The notes under the pieces are model-generated. The model had not been told where the DNA came from, ran no database searches, and saw only the letters and a program-made list of their open reading frames with translations. The translations under genes and the position numbers were made by a program. Positions 29,067 through 38,754 of a stretch of DNA of 64,000 bases are shown piece after piece (the stretch's first letter is position 1; every line of letters starts with the position of its first letter). Origin of the DNA: Amycolatopsis sp. NBC_00345 (lineage in GTDB: Bacteria; Actinomycetota; Actinomycetes; Mycobacteriales; Pseudonocardiaceae); contig NZ_CP107995.1 of assembly GCF_036116635.1 (NCBI RefSeq), positions 9,114,001 through 9,178,000 on the forward strand. Direction: 5' to 3'.

Positions 29067-29960
29067 TCAGCAGCTCACCGGCTGCGCGTGCGCGGGGTCG
29101 AGCGCGTTGCCGACGAGGCCGTACACCGTCTTCGAATAGCTGAGTTCTCCGTGGCTCGCCTGGTCGGCCGGGCAGGTGTCCTGCACCCACAGGTTGTGCA
29201 CGCCGGGCTCGTCGATGAACGCGGAGCCGGCCGGGGTGACCACGGACTCGTTACGCGTCTCGATCACCGTGTAGTCCACATCGGACTGGGCGATCGGGCC
29301 GTCGCCGACGGCGCGCACCACCGGGGAGCCGACGATCTGGTCGGCGCAGGCCGGGCACGCGACGCCGACCAGCGCCTCGCCGCCGGGGAACGCCTTGGCC
29401 AGGTAGGCCAGGCCGTCGAGGGTGGTGCCGTGGGTGGTCGGCGACAGGCCGACGAAGCTGTGCACCTTCGCCGCCCCGCCGAGCAGCTTCAGGTAGTACT
29501 CGCCGATCAGCCCGCCCTGCGAATGGCCGACGAGGTCCACCTGCGCCGCCCCGGTTTCCGTCCGGACCTGGTCGACGAACGAACTGATCTGCTTCGCGGA
29601 TTCCGGCACCCGCCCGATGGTCTGCACCACCGATTTCGGGCTGCCGCCGATCGGCGTGCTGTAAACGCAGTAACCGGCGTTGGCGAGCGTCGGGCCGAGG
29701 CCGGCCCAGTCGTCGGTCATGTTCCCGAACGTGCCGGTGATCAGCACGACCGGGCGCGGGTGCGCGGCGCTGGGCTCGCACGAAGCCACGTTGACGCCCG
29801 CGGGCGGCGCCGACGGGTCCTTCAAGGACTGTGCGATCCCGGCGTACAGGTTCGGTGTCACCGGATAACTCGTTGCCGCGCCGGCTGGGGCGGCGAGCGC
29901 GGTCAGGGAGATCGCCGCGAGGACTGCGGGGAACCAGCGGCGGAAATGCTTCGAGGACAT
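29067..29960 (-). CDS. Secreted lipase/esterase (class 2 alpha/beta hydrolase)
   Basis: A 297-residue secreted lipase. Residues 1-28 are a signal peptide ending AGAA. The nucleophile elbow is GHSQGG with Ser147; the oxyanion hole region is ITGTFGN (about 74-80), and the probable catalytic His is in GVHNLWVQD near residue 253. Cys pairs are likely disulfides. The enzyme would hydrolyse acylglycerols or esters outside the cell. It runs towards the TetR gene on the same strand. Confidence 0.88.
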   Translation of the reverse strand: MSSKHFRRWFPAVLAAISLTALAAPAGAATSYPVTPNLYAGIAQSLKDPSAPPAGVNVASCEPSAAHPRPVVLITGTFGNMTDDWAGLGPTLANAGYCVYSTPIGGSPKSVVQTIGRVPESAKQISSFVDQVRTETGAAQVDLVGHSQGGLIGEYYLKLLGGAAKVHSFVGLSPTTHGTTLDGLAYLAKAFPGGEALVGVACPACADQIVGSPVVRAVGDGPIAQSDVDYTVIETRNESVVTPAGSAFIDEPGVHNLWVQDTCPADQASHGELSYSKTVYGLVGNALDPAHAQPVSC

Positions 29961-30056
29961 CTGCGGCCTCCAAAAGCCATTATCTGAATAACTCGTGTTT
30001 CAGACTTGACCACGGAAGGTAGCCCTCCTGGTGCGCGGGGGCAAGACGCGGTAGTA

Positions 30057-30072
30057 GGTGGATCGATCCACC
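30057..30072. promoter_or_regulatory. Perfect 16-bp palindrome upstream of TetR
   Basis: GGTGGATCGATCCACC is a perfect palindrome 15 bp before the start of the TetR gene at 30088. Such sites are typical autoregulatory operators; it may also control the divergent lipase at 29960. Confidence 0.55.
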
Positions 30073-30087
30073 GCCTAGGGTGACGCT

Positions 30088-30714
30088 GTGACCCAGCCCG
30101 GACCCCGTGGCCGCTACGCCGGCCGCACCGCCACCGAACGCCGCGCCGAGCGGCGGGACCGCCTGATGGCCGCGGGACTGGAGCTGTTCGGGACGGCGGG
30201 TTACGCGACGTCCACCGTCGGGCGGGTCTGCCGCGCGGCGAACCTGTCCACGCGCCAGTACTACGAGGAGTTCGCCGGCCGTGAGGCCCTCCTGATCGCG
30301 GTGTACGACCAGGTCAACGCCGAGGCGACGGCCGCGGTGGCCGACGCGCTGGCCGGGGCCGATGGCCAACCACTGGCCACGCGGATCCGGGTCGCGCTGA
30401 CCGCGTACGCGCTGAGTACCGCGACCGACCTACGCCGCGCGCGGGTCGCGTACGTGGAGATCATCGGAGTGAATCCCGCGGTCGAGGCGCACCGGATGGC
30501 CACCCGCTCGCGCTGGGCCGGGTTGATCCGCGACCTGCTCCGCGCGGGCGTCGCCGCCGGCGAGATCCCCGGCCGCGACTACCGCCTGGCCGCGAGCGCC
30601 TACATCGGCGCGGTCAACGGCCTGCTGCAGGACTGGTGCGCCGCCGGGGACCGGGCGCCGCTGGAGGACGTCGTCGACGAACTGGCCCGGATCTCGGCCG
30701 CCCTGACCGGCTGA
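30088..30714 (+). CDS. TetR/AcrR family transcriptional regulator
   Basis: A 208-residue TetR regulator. The DNA-binding domain covers residues about 18-68 (RRDRLMAAGLELFGTAGYAT and VGRVCRAANLSTRQYYEEF), typical of AcrR/BetI members whose helix 3 has TRQYYEEF. GTG 30088 was chosen. The perfect palindrome at 30057-30072 lies just upstream. It may control itself and the divergent lipase; the ligand is unknown. Confidence 0.85.
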   Translation: MTQPGPRGRYAGRTATERRAERRDRLMAAGLELFGTAGYATSTVGRVCRAANLSTRQYYEEFAGREALLIAVYDQVNAEATAAVADALAGADGQPLATRIRVALTAYALSTATDLRRARVAYVEIIGVNPAVEAHRMATRSRWAGLIRDLLRAGVAAGEIPGRDYRLAASAYIGAVNGLLQDWCAAGDRAPLEDVVDELARISAALTG

Positions 30715-30732
30715 AGTGCCCCGATCGATGAT

Positions 30733-30763
30733 TTGACCTGGAGTGCACTCCAGGTCGTACTGT
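30733..30763 (+). promoter_or_regulatory. MerR-type promoter with 19-bp spacer and 22-bp dyad
   Basis: A -35 box TTGACC (30733-30738) and a -10 box TACTGT (30758-30763) are separated by 19 bp, the over-long spacer typical of MerR-controlled promoters. The spacer holds a perfect dyad, GACCTGGAGTG-CACTCCAGGTC (30735-30756). The -10 is only 7 bp from the ATG at 30771, so the transcript should be leaderless. Confidence 0.75.
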
Positions 30764-30770
30764 CGAGCGC

Positions 30771-31172
30771 ATGAGCTACTCGATAGCGGAAGCCGCACGA
30801 CGTAGCGGCCTGTCCATCGACACCCTCCGGTACTACGAGCGGATCAAGCTCGTCGACCCGCCGGCCCGCGACGGCGCCGGGCGGCGCGCGTACTCGGACG
30901 AAGACCTGAGCTGGCTGGAGTTCCTCACCAAGCTCCGGCTCACCGGCATGCCCATCAAGAGCATGCGTGAATACGCCTCGCTGCGCCGCCACGGGGTGGC
31001 CAGCGCCGGGCGGCGCAAGGCGATCCTGGTCGAGCAGCGCCAGTCGGTGGCCGACCGGATCGCCGAGCTCCAGGGCTGCCTGGACATCCTCGACTACAAG
31101 ATCAGCCACTACGACCAGATCGACCGCAAGGCACTGGGCCAGCGGCCGGCCATGGAGGAGATCTCCGCGTGA
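30771..31172 (+). CDS. MerR family transcriptional regulator
   Basis: A 133-residue MerR regulator: winged helix at residues 3-70 (YSIAEAARRSGLSIDTLRYY) and a coiled-coil dimerisation helix (about 80-120). The short C-terminal region has one Cys (GCLDILDYK), not the two or three of metal sensors, so a small-molecule or redox ligand is likelier. It should activate its own 19-bp-spacer promoter and the overlapping aldo-keto reductase genes (GTGA overlap), forming a stress- or electrophile-response operon. Confidence 0.88.
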   Translation: MSYSIAEAARRSGLSIDTLRYYERIKLVDPPARDGAGRRAYSDEDLSWLEFLTKLRLTGMPIKSMREYASLRRHGVASAGRRKAILVEQRQSVADRIAELQGCLDILDYKISHYDQIDRKALGQRPAMEEISA

Positions 31173-32149
31173 TCAGCAAGAGGAAGCTCGGCGAGCTGGA
31201 AGTCAGCGCACAGGGCCTCGGCTGCATGGGCATGAGCCAGGCCTACGGCGTGCGCGACAACGACGAGGAGTCGATCGCCACCGTCCACCGCGCGCTCGAG
31301 CTGGGCGTGACCCTGCTGGACACCGCCAACGTCTACGGCGCGGGCGTGAACGAGGAGCTGGTCGGCCGCGCGATCGCGGACCGGCGCGACCAGGTGGTGC
31401 TCGCGACGAAGTTCGGCATCGTCTGGACCGAGGACGGCATGACCGCGCGCGGCGACGCGGCGTACGTGAAGCAGAGCTGCGACGAGTCCCTGCAACGCCT
31501 CGGGGTCGACCACATCGACCTCTACTACCAGCACCGGGTCGACCCGGACGTGCCGATCGAAGAGACCTGGGGCGCGCTCGCGGAGCTCGTGCAGGCCGGG
31601 AAGATCCGGTATGCGGGGATTTCCGAGGCCAGTGCCGCGACGATCCGGCGCGCGCACGCCGTGCACCCGGTGACGGCGCTGCAGAGCGAGTGGTCGCTGT
31701 GGACGCGCGGGATCGAGGACGAGATCCTCGGCACCTGCCGTGAGCTGGGCATCGGCCTGGTGCCGTTCTCACCGCTGGGCCGCGGGTTCCTCACCGGCCA
31801 GGTGACCTCGCTCAAGGACCTGCCCGAGGACGACATGCGCCGCACCATGCCGCGTTTCGCCGAGGGGAACTTCGAGCGGAACATGGCCATCGTGGAGGCG
31901 CTGCGGGCGCTGGCGGCGGAGAAGGGCGTGACCGCCGGGCAGCTCGCGCTGGCCTGGGTGCAGGCCCAGGGTGACGACGTCGTCCCGATCCCGGGCACCA
32001 AGCGGCGGAAGTACCTGGAGGAGAACGTCGCGGCGGCCGGGCTGGAGCTGTCCGAAGAGGACATTGCCGCGATCGAGCGGGCGGCCCCGCAGAGCGCCGT
32101 CGCCGGGGCGCGTTACCCCGAGCGGCTCGCGCGCGCTGCCGGGAAGTAA
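31169..32149 (+). CDS. Aldo-keto reductase, first tandem copy
   Basis: A 326-residue NADPH-dependent aldo-keto reductase of the AKR11/13 type. Tetrad residues: Asp in LLDTANVYG, Tyr in NVYG, Lys in LATKFGIV and His in YYQHRVD; the NADP region is PIPGTKRRKYLEENV. GTG 31169 overlaps the MerR stop. It reduces aldehydes or ketones; the MerR control suggests response to reactive carbonyls. It is 28 bp upstream of a closely similar paralogue. Confidence 0.9.
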   Translation: MISKRKLGELEVSAQGLGCMGMSQAYGVRDNDEESIATVHRALELGVTLLDTANVYGAGVNEELVGRAIADRRDQVVLATKFGIVWTEDGMTARGDAAYVKQSCDESLQRLGVDHIDLYYQHRVDPDVPIEETWGALAELVQAGKIRYAGISEASAATIRRAHAVHPVTALQSEWSLWTRGIEDEILGTCRELGIGLVPFSPLGRGFLTGQVTSLKDLPEDDMRRTMPRFAEGNFERNMAIVEALRALAAEKGVTAGQLALAWVQAQGDDVVPIPGTKRRKYLEENVAAAGLELSEEDIAAIERAAPQSAVAGARYPERLARAAGK

Positions 32150-32177
32150 CGGTTTTCCGTACCACAGGGGAGAAATC

Positions 32178-33179
<1,002 letters not shown>

Positions 33180-33200
33180 TCTCCCGCACCCCGGCGTTCT

Positions 33201-33285
33201 GATGCCCTGAAGGCCACCTTCAGGGCATCTGCGTCCCTGAAGGCCACCTTGAGGGCATCTGCGTCCCTCAAGGTGGCCTTCAGGG
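33201..33285. repeat. Palindromic repeat family C (two hairpins)
   Basis: Hairpin one has perfect 13-base arms GATGCCCTGAAGG (33201-33213) and complement (33217-33229) with a 3-base loop. Hairpin two has perfect 21-base arms at 33235-33255 and 33265-33285 with a 9-base loop. Both are built from the unit CCCTGAAGGCCACCTT. They separate the aldo-keto reductase operon from the operon at 33364. They may act as a terminator. Confidence 0.8.
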
Positions 33286-33363
33286 CGTCTCTGAGCCTTT
33301 TCTGAGATCTCCGGTCCAGGCTGTCGCCGATCGGGTGATCGGGATCGGACGCAGGAGGCTTAC

Positions 33364-34914
33364 GTGTCGGAGGACGTTCTGGACTATCTGGTGGTCGGCG
33401 CGGGGCCCGCGGGCCTGCAGCTCGGCCAGCAGCTCGACCGGGCGGGGCACAGCTACCTGGTACTCGAAGCGGGCTCGGCGCCCGCGACGTTCTTCCGCAC
33501 GTTCCCGCGGCACCGCACGCTGATCTCGGTCAACAAGAAGTACACCGGCTGGACCGACCCGGAGCTGAACCTCCGGATGGACTGGAACTCGCTGCTGGCC
33601 GCGGGCGACCCCGAGCCGCTGCTGTTCACCGACTACAGCGCGGAGATGTTCCCGCCGGCCGAGGCCCTGCTGCGCTACACCGCGGACTACGCGGCGAAGC
33701 ACAAGATCGCCGTCCGGTACGACACCCGGGTGGCCCGGATCAGCCGCGCCGACGGGAACTTCGTGGCGACGGACGAGGCCGGCACCGCCTTCACCGCGCG
33801 CCGGCTGATCGTGGCCACGGGCGTGACCAAGGCGTACGTCCCGGACGTCCCGGGGATGGAGCTGGTCGACCAGTACGCCGACTTCGACACCGATCCGGCG
33901 CAGTTCACCAACCAGCGCGTTCTGGTGCTGGGCAAGGGGAACTCGGCGTTCGAGACCGCCGACAGCCTCAACGCGCACGCCGCGGTGCTGCACGTCGCGG
34001 GGCCGCGGCCGGTGAAGCTCGCCTGGCGCACGCACTTCGTCGGCCACCTGCGCGCGTTCAACGCCGGTGTGCTGGACATGTACCAGCTCAAGCTGCAGCA
34101 CGCGATCCTCGACGGCGACGTCCGCGAGATCACCAAGCGCGAAGACGGCTACCACGTGAAGTTCGCCTTCTACCGCGCCGAAGAGGTGATCAAGGAACTG
34201 CGCTACGACCGGGTGATCGCCTGCACCGGCTTCCGGTTCGACGCCTCGATCTTCGACGCGGACTGCCGTCCGGAGCTGACCATCAACGGCCGGTTCCCGG
34301 CGCAGACCTCGTCCTGGGAGTCGGTGAACGTGCCCGGGCTGTACTTCGCCGGCACGATCACGCAGGTCCGCGACTTCAAGAAGGCGACCAGCGCGTTCAT
34401 CCACGGCTTCCGCTACGGCGTGCGCGCGCTGTCGAAGGTCTTCGAGGAGCGCTACCACGGCCGCGAGTGGCCGCACACGGTGCTGAAGACCGACATCGGC
34501 GACCTCGTCGACGCCGTGATCACCCGGATCAACCGCAGTTCCGCGCTGTACCAGCAGTTCGGCTTCCTGGCCGACGTGCTGACGCTCGAGCGCGGGCAGG
34601 CGCGGTACTACGAGGAGGTGCCGGTGGCGCGGGTCGCCGAGCGCTCGCCGGACGTCGAGAACGCGTTTGTGATCACCCTCGACTACGGGCCGGACCACGA
34701 CAAGGTGGACCCGTTCGACTTCACCGTCAAGCGCGCGAGCCAGGACGTCGCCAACGACACCGGCGAGGGCCACTACCTGCACCCCATCGTCCGGCACTAC
34801 CGGCACGGCGAGCTGGTCGCGACCCACCACGTCACGGAGAACCTCGAGAACGAGTGGAACCGCGAGGTGCACGTGGACGCGCTCACGGCGTTCCTCACGA
34901 AGCAGCTGGCTTGA
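33364..34914 (+). CDS. FAD/NAD(P)-binding oxidoreductase, flavin monooxygenase-like
   Basis: A 516-residue flavoprotein with two dinucleotide-binding sites: FAD motif VVGAGPAG at about residues 9-16 and a second Rossmann motif VLGKGNSAFETA at about 190. The layout resembles flavin-containing monooxygenases and the FOXRED2 group. It ends with a conserved block (TITQVRDFKKATSAFIHGFR) and an extra C-terminal domain of about 130 residues. GTG 33364 follows GCAGGAGG. First gene of a tightly packed operon with a hydroxyacid oxidase, P450 and antiporter; the substrate is unknown. Confidence 0.82.
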   Translation: MSEDVLDYLVVGAGPAGLQLGQQLDRAGHSYLVLEAGSAPATFFRTFPRHRTLISVNKKYTGWTDPELNLRMDWNSLLAAGDPEPLLFTDYSAEMFPPAEALLRYTADYAAKHKIAVRYDTRVARISRADGNFVATDEAGTAFTARRLIVATGVTKAYVPDVPGMELVDQYADFDTDPAQFTNQRVLVLGKGNSAFETADSLNAHAAVLHVAGPRPVKLAWRTHFVGHLRAFNAGVLDMYQLKLQHAILDGDVREITKREDGYHVKFAFYRAEEVIKELRYDRVIACTGFRFDASIFDADCRPELTINGRFPAQTSSWESVNVPGLYFAGTITQVRDFKKATSAFIHGFRYGVRALSKVFEERYHGREWPHTVLKTDIGDLVDAVITRINRSSALYQQFGFLADVLTLERGQARYYEEVPVARVAERSPDVENAFVITLDYGPDHDKVDPFDFTVKRASQDVANDTGEGHYLHPIVRHYRHGELVATHHVTENLENEWNREVHVDALTAFLTKQLA

Positions 34915-34916
34915 CC

Positions 34917-35960
34917 ATGCGCACGATCGCGGAGTTCGAGGCCGCGGCACGCGAGCGGCTCGAACCGGCGCACTACGACTTCTTCGCGGGCGCGGCGGGA
35001 GACGAGCTGACCCTGCGCGCCAACGAAGAGGCGTTCGGCCGGCGCTCGCTCGTGCCGCGGGTGCTGCGCGGCGGGGGAAAACGGGACCTGGCGGTCGAAA
35101 TCGCCGGTTCGCCGCTGTCGATGCCCGTCCTGGTTTCGCCGACGGCGTTCCACCGGCTGGCGCACCCGGACGGCGAGCGCGCCACGGCCGAGGCGGTGGC
35201 CGCCGCCGGCACGGTGCTGGTGGTGAGCATGGCCGCGACCACGGCGATCGAGGACATCGCGGCCGCGGCCCGGGCCGTCGTGCCCGATCCGGCGCTGTGG
35301 TTCCAGCTGTACCTGCAGCCGGACCTGGAGTTCACCGGGTCTGTGGTGCGCCGCGCCGAGCGCGCGGGCGTGCGGGCGCTGGTGGTGACCGTCGACTCGC
35401 CGGTGTACGGCCGGCGCGAGCGGGACCACCGCAACGGCTTCCACGACCTGCCGCCGGAGCTGGTCGTGGAGAACATGCGGGACGGCTCCGGGCGGGTGCG
35501 CGACATCGAGATGTCGGCCGAGCTGTCCTGGGAGCACATCGCCTGGCTGCGGGAGACGACGTCGCTTCCGGTGCTGCTCAAGGGAGTCCTGCATCCCGAA
35601 GACGCGCGGTTGGCCGTCGCCGCCGGGGTCGACGGGCTGGTGGTCTCGAACCACGGCGGCCGCCAGCTGGACACGGCGGTGTCCACTTTGGACGCGTTGC
35701 CCGAGCTGGCCGCGGCCGTCGGCGGCGCGATCCCGCTGGTGCTGGACGGCGGCGTGCGGCGTGGCACGGACGTGGTGAAGGCGCTGGCGCTGGGCGCCGA
35801 CGCCGTCGGGATCGGGCGGCCGGTGCTGTGGGGCCTCGCCGCGGCGGGCCGGGAAGGAGTGGCGGAAGTGCTGGAACGACTGCGGGACGAGCTGGACCAC
35901 ACACTCGCGCTGTGCGGGGCGAGGACACCGGCCGAGCTGACCGCGGACCTCGTCCGATGA
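34917..35960 (+). CDS. FMN-dependent alpha-hydroxyacid oxidase family protein
   Basis: A 347-residue TIM-barrel flavoenzyme of the glycolate/lactate/4-hydroxymandelate oxidase group. The active-site His/Arg block is VSNHGGRQLD (about 243-252), the Lys in LLKGVLHPEDA and the FMN-phosphate region LDGGVRRGTDVVKALALGA are present. It oxidises an alpha-hydroxy acid to the keto acid and may give H2O2. ATG 34917 was chosen, 2 bp after the previous stop; the frame reads further upstream within the preceding gene. Its stop overlaps the P450 start (ATGA). Confidence 0.88.
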   Translation: MRTIAEFEAAARERLEPAHYDFFAGAAGDELTLRANEEAFGRRSLVPRVLRGGGKRDLAVEIAGSPLSMPVLVSPTAFHRLAHPDGERATAEAVAAAGTVLVVSMAATTAIEDIAAAARAVVPDPALWFQLYLQPDLEFTGSVVRRAERAGVRALVVTVDSPVYGRRERDHRNGFHDLPPELVVENMRDGSGRVRDIEMSAELSWEHIAWLRETTSLPVLLKGVLHPEDARLAVAAGVDGLVVSNHGGRQLDTAVSTLDALPELAAAVGGAIPLVLDGGVRRGTDVVKALALGADAVGIGRPVLWGLAAAGREGVAEVLERLRDELDHTLALCGARTPAELTADLVR

Positions 35961-37420
35961 AGCGGTTCCTGGTGCGGGTGCTGCTCGCCGGGCTCGCCGG
36001 TCTCGCGGTGACGCTGCCCCGCTGGCTGCCGGGCCGGGTGGTGGCGTTGCGGATGAAGATCTTCGCGCTGGTCAACGGCGAGGAAGGCCTGCCGATCCCG
36101 GGCGAGCGTGTCGGGGTCGAGGACTTCCGGCGGGTGTACGCCGACCCGGCGGCCGGCGGGCGGAGCAAGGGCGCCGCGCTGTCGGACCTGTTCTGGTACT
36201 GGCTCGCGCCCGGTCCGCAGGTGCACCAGGAGCACCTGGAGGCCGGGCCGCGGTACGACGAGGTCGCCAAGACCACCCGCCAGATCCTGGTCAAGACCAA
36301 GGCGGAGTCGGAGGAGCTGACCCGCCGCTGCGCCGCGCGCGTGCTGGACGGGCTGGAAGCCGGCGACGGCCGGACGATCCGGCTGCGCGACGAGATGATG
36401 CCGATCTGGGCCGAGCTGTACTACGAGCTGGTGTTCGGCGAGCCGTGCCCAGCCGAGGCGCGGGACCTGATCGTCGGGCACGCGGACGACGTGGTGTCGG
36501 CGCTGAAGTGCGTGCGGCCGCGGAACATGCGACGCCGCGCGCGGCTGACCGCGTACCTGCGCCGCCGCCTGGCGGACGTGCCGCACACCATGCCGTCGCG
36601 GCTCACCCCCGAGGAGCAGGTTTTCTACCTGCAGGGCACCTTCTTCAACACCGCCGTGGTGCAGATGTCCGAGGCGATGGCGCACCTGCTGATGATCATC
36701 GCGCAGCACCCGGACGTGCAGGCGCGGCTCGCCGCGGACCCGGACGACGACGAGTACCTGGACCGCGTGATCGACGAGGGCCTGCGCACGTACCCGCTGT
36801 TCGGCATCGCCCACCGCATCGCCACCGACGACATCGAGCTGGACCACACGAAGATCGACGCGGGCACCGTGCTGCTGTTCAGCTACCCGGACTTCCACCA
36901 CGCCGGCTTCGAGCGGCCGGACGAGTTCGACCCCGAGCGCTGGAACCCACAGCCGTTGAACCCGCAGCCCTTGAACACGCAGCCCTTGAAGACGCAGCCG
37001 GAAGCGAGTGTCCCCGTGGCGTCCGCCGGGTTCCCGGTCCGCACCGCGGTCGCGCCGGTGCCGGCGAAGAAGGACGCCAACTTCCTGCCGTTCGGCGTGG
37101 CGCAGAACCGCGCGTGCCCGGCCCGCGGCCTGGCCCCGCTGACGATGCGCGTGGTCACACGGGAGGTCCTGCGCCGGTTCTCGCTGGCGTCGAGCGCCGC
37201 CCACACCCGCTCGATCCCCAACCGCGGCCCGGTGATCCTCACCCCGCGCGGCTCGCGTGCCCCGTCGAGCGCGGCGCTGGCGAGCCTCGCCGCCCGCGAC
37301 CGCTGGGAAGACGTGTGGCGCAGCCTGGCCCAGCTCGTGTTCGGCACCTACATGGTGCTCGACGCCCGGCACAAACGCTTGTGCGCCAAGTACTTCGAGA
37401 GTTACGGAGGCGAGGGATGA
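35957..37420 (+). CDS. Atypical cytochrome P450 with QPL repeat and altered heme loop
   Basis: A 487-residue P450-like protein with an N-terminal hydrophobic segment (about 4-25). The K-helix ExxR is in DEGLRTYPLFGIAHR, and the heme ligand is Cys387 in PFGVAQNRACPA. That loop has one extra residue between Phe and Cys and lacks the usual glycines. The I-helix region (LQGTFFNTAVVQMSEAMAHL) lacks the acid-threonine pair of monooxygenases. Before the heme loop is a 3.8-unit repeat of NPQPL (residues 330-349). It overlaps its neighbours by 4 bp at each end. It may be a peroxide-using or isomerising P450. Confidence 0.75.
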   Translation: MKRFLVRVLLAGLAGLAVTLPRWLPGRVVALRMKIFALVNGEEGLPIPGERVGVEDFRRVYADPAAGGRSKGAALSDLFWYWLAPGPQVHQEHLEAGPRYDEVAKTTRQILVKTKAESEELTRRCAARVLDGLEAGDGRTIRLRDEMMPIWAELYYELVFGEPCPAEARDLIVGHADDVVSALKCVRPRNMRRRARLTAYLRRRLADVPHTMPSRLTPEEQVFYLQGTFFNTAVVQMSEAMAHLLMIIAQHPDVQARLAADPDDDEYLDRVIDEGLRTYPLFGIAHRIATDDIELDHTKIDAGTVLLFSYPDFHHAGFERPDEFDPERWNPQPLNPQPLNTQPLKTQPEASVPVASAGFPVRTAVAPVPAKKDANFLPFGVAQNRACPARGLAPLTMRVVTREVLRRFSLASSAAHTRSIPNRGPVILTPRGSRAPSSAALASLAARDRWEDVWRSLAQLVFGTYMVLDARHKRLCAKYFESYGGEG

Positions 37421-38697
37421 CCCCGACCCAGGCCGCGCCCGCGTTTTTCCTCGCGGTGGTCGTGATCCTCGCGGTGTGCCGGCTGGTCGGTGCGCTGGCG
37501 GTGAAGATCGGGCAGCCGCCCGTGGTCGGCGAAATGGTCTCCGGCGTGCTGCTCGGGCCGTCGCTGCTCGGGCTCGTGCTGCCCGGCGTGCAGGCCGCGC
37601 TGTTCCCCGACACCGTGCGGATGCTGCTGTACCTGGGCGGCCAGATCGGGCTCGTGATCTACATGTTCGGCGCGGGTTACGAGTTCCGCGTCGGCACGAT
37701 CAAGGGCTCGGTGAAGTCCGTCGTTTCGGTTTCGGCGGCCGGCACGGTGGTCCCGCTCGTGCTGGGCGTCGGGGTGAGCGTGCTGGGCGCGAGCTGGGTC
37801 GGCATCCTCAAGCCCGGGGTGTCGCCCGCGGTCTCGGCCGCCTTCGTCGGGGTGGCGATCGCCATCACGGCGTTCCCGATGCTCGCGCGGATCATCACCG
37901 AGCGCGGTCTCGGCCGCACCCGGTTCGGCTCGCTGGCGCTGGCCTGCGGCGCGCTCGACGACGTGCTCGCGTGGGTCCTGCTCGCCGTGGTGCTCGGCAT
38001 GCACGCGGGCTCGACCGGGCCGGTCGTGACGGCCGTCGGCGGCGGGGTCCTGTTCGCGCTGCTGATCTGGCTGGTCGTGCGCCGCGTGCTGGCGAAGACG
38101 ATGGCCAGCCCGCGGTTGAGCGACGACCACCGGCTGCTCGTCACGGCGGTGCTCCTGTTCGCCTCCGCGTGGTTCACCGACGTGATCGGGCTGTACGCGG
38201 TGTTCGGCGCGTTTGTCCTCGGCATCGCGTTCCCGCGGGGCGAGGCGTCCGACGCCGTGATCGCGAAGTTCATGCCGATCGGGCGGATCGTGTTCCTGCC
38301 GCTGTTCTTCACCTACTCCGGCCTGAACACCCGGTTCGCGCTGCTGGCGGACCCGAGCCTGCTGGCGTACGCGGTGGTGGTCGTCGTGGTCGCGGTGATC
38401 GGGAAGCTCGGCGCTTCGTGGGGCGCCGCGCGGCTGGCGGGGGAGCCGCAGCCGATCGCGTTGCGCGTGGGCGTGCTCGTGAACGCGCGGGGGCTGATGC
38501 AGCTGATCGCGCTGAACGTCGGGCTGCAGGCCGGGATCGTGTCGCCGGCGCTGTTCACGGTGCTGGTGCTCGTCGCGCTGGTCACCACGATCATGACCGC
38601 GCCGCTCCTGAGCTGGCTGGACCGCCGCGACGCGCGCCGGTACGCGGGCCAGGAGCTGCCGGAATTCCTCCTTTCGGCACAACCGGCCCGATCATGA
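37417..38697 (+). CDS. Cation:proton antiporter (CPA2, KefB-like membrane part)
   Basis: A 426-residue integral membrane protein with about 12 hydrophobic helices and the Na+/H+ exchanger pattern (PPVVGEMVSGVLLGPSLLG; ALDDVLAWVLLAV with the conserved Asp pair, about residue 188; NARGLMQLIALNVGL). It exchanges a cation for protons. ATG 37417 overlaps the P450 stop by 4 bp, so it is coupled to the oxidase operon. It lacks the C-terminal NAD-binding TrkA domain of full KefB. Confidence 0.88.
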   Translation: MTPTQAAPAFFLAVVVILAVCRLVGALAVKIGQPPVVGEMVSGVLLGPSLLGLVLPGVQAALFPDTVRMLLYLGGQIGLVIYMFGAGYEFRVGTIKGSVKSVVSVSAAGTVVPLVLGVGVSVLGASWVGILKPGVSPAVSAAFVGVAIAITAFPMLARIITERGLGRTRFGSLALACGALDDVLAWVLLAVVLGMHAGSTGPVVTAVGGGVLFALLIWLVVRRVLAKTMASPRLSDDHRLLVTAVLLFASAWFTDVIGLYAVFGAFVLGIAFPRGEASDAVIAKFMPIGRIVFLPLFFTYSGLNTRFALLADPSLLAYAVVVVVVAVIGKLGASWGAARLAGEPQPIALRVGVLVNARGLMQLIALNVGLQAGIVSPALFTVLVLVALVTTIMTAPLLSWLDRRDARRYAGQELPEFLLSAQPARS

Positions 38698-38754
38698 CCG
38701 ATTACCGACGAAAGTTGAGGGTTCAATCTGGCGAATCACTGCCAGTATGGGTAT

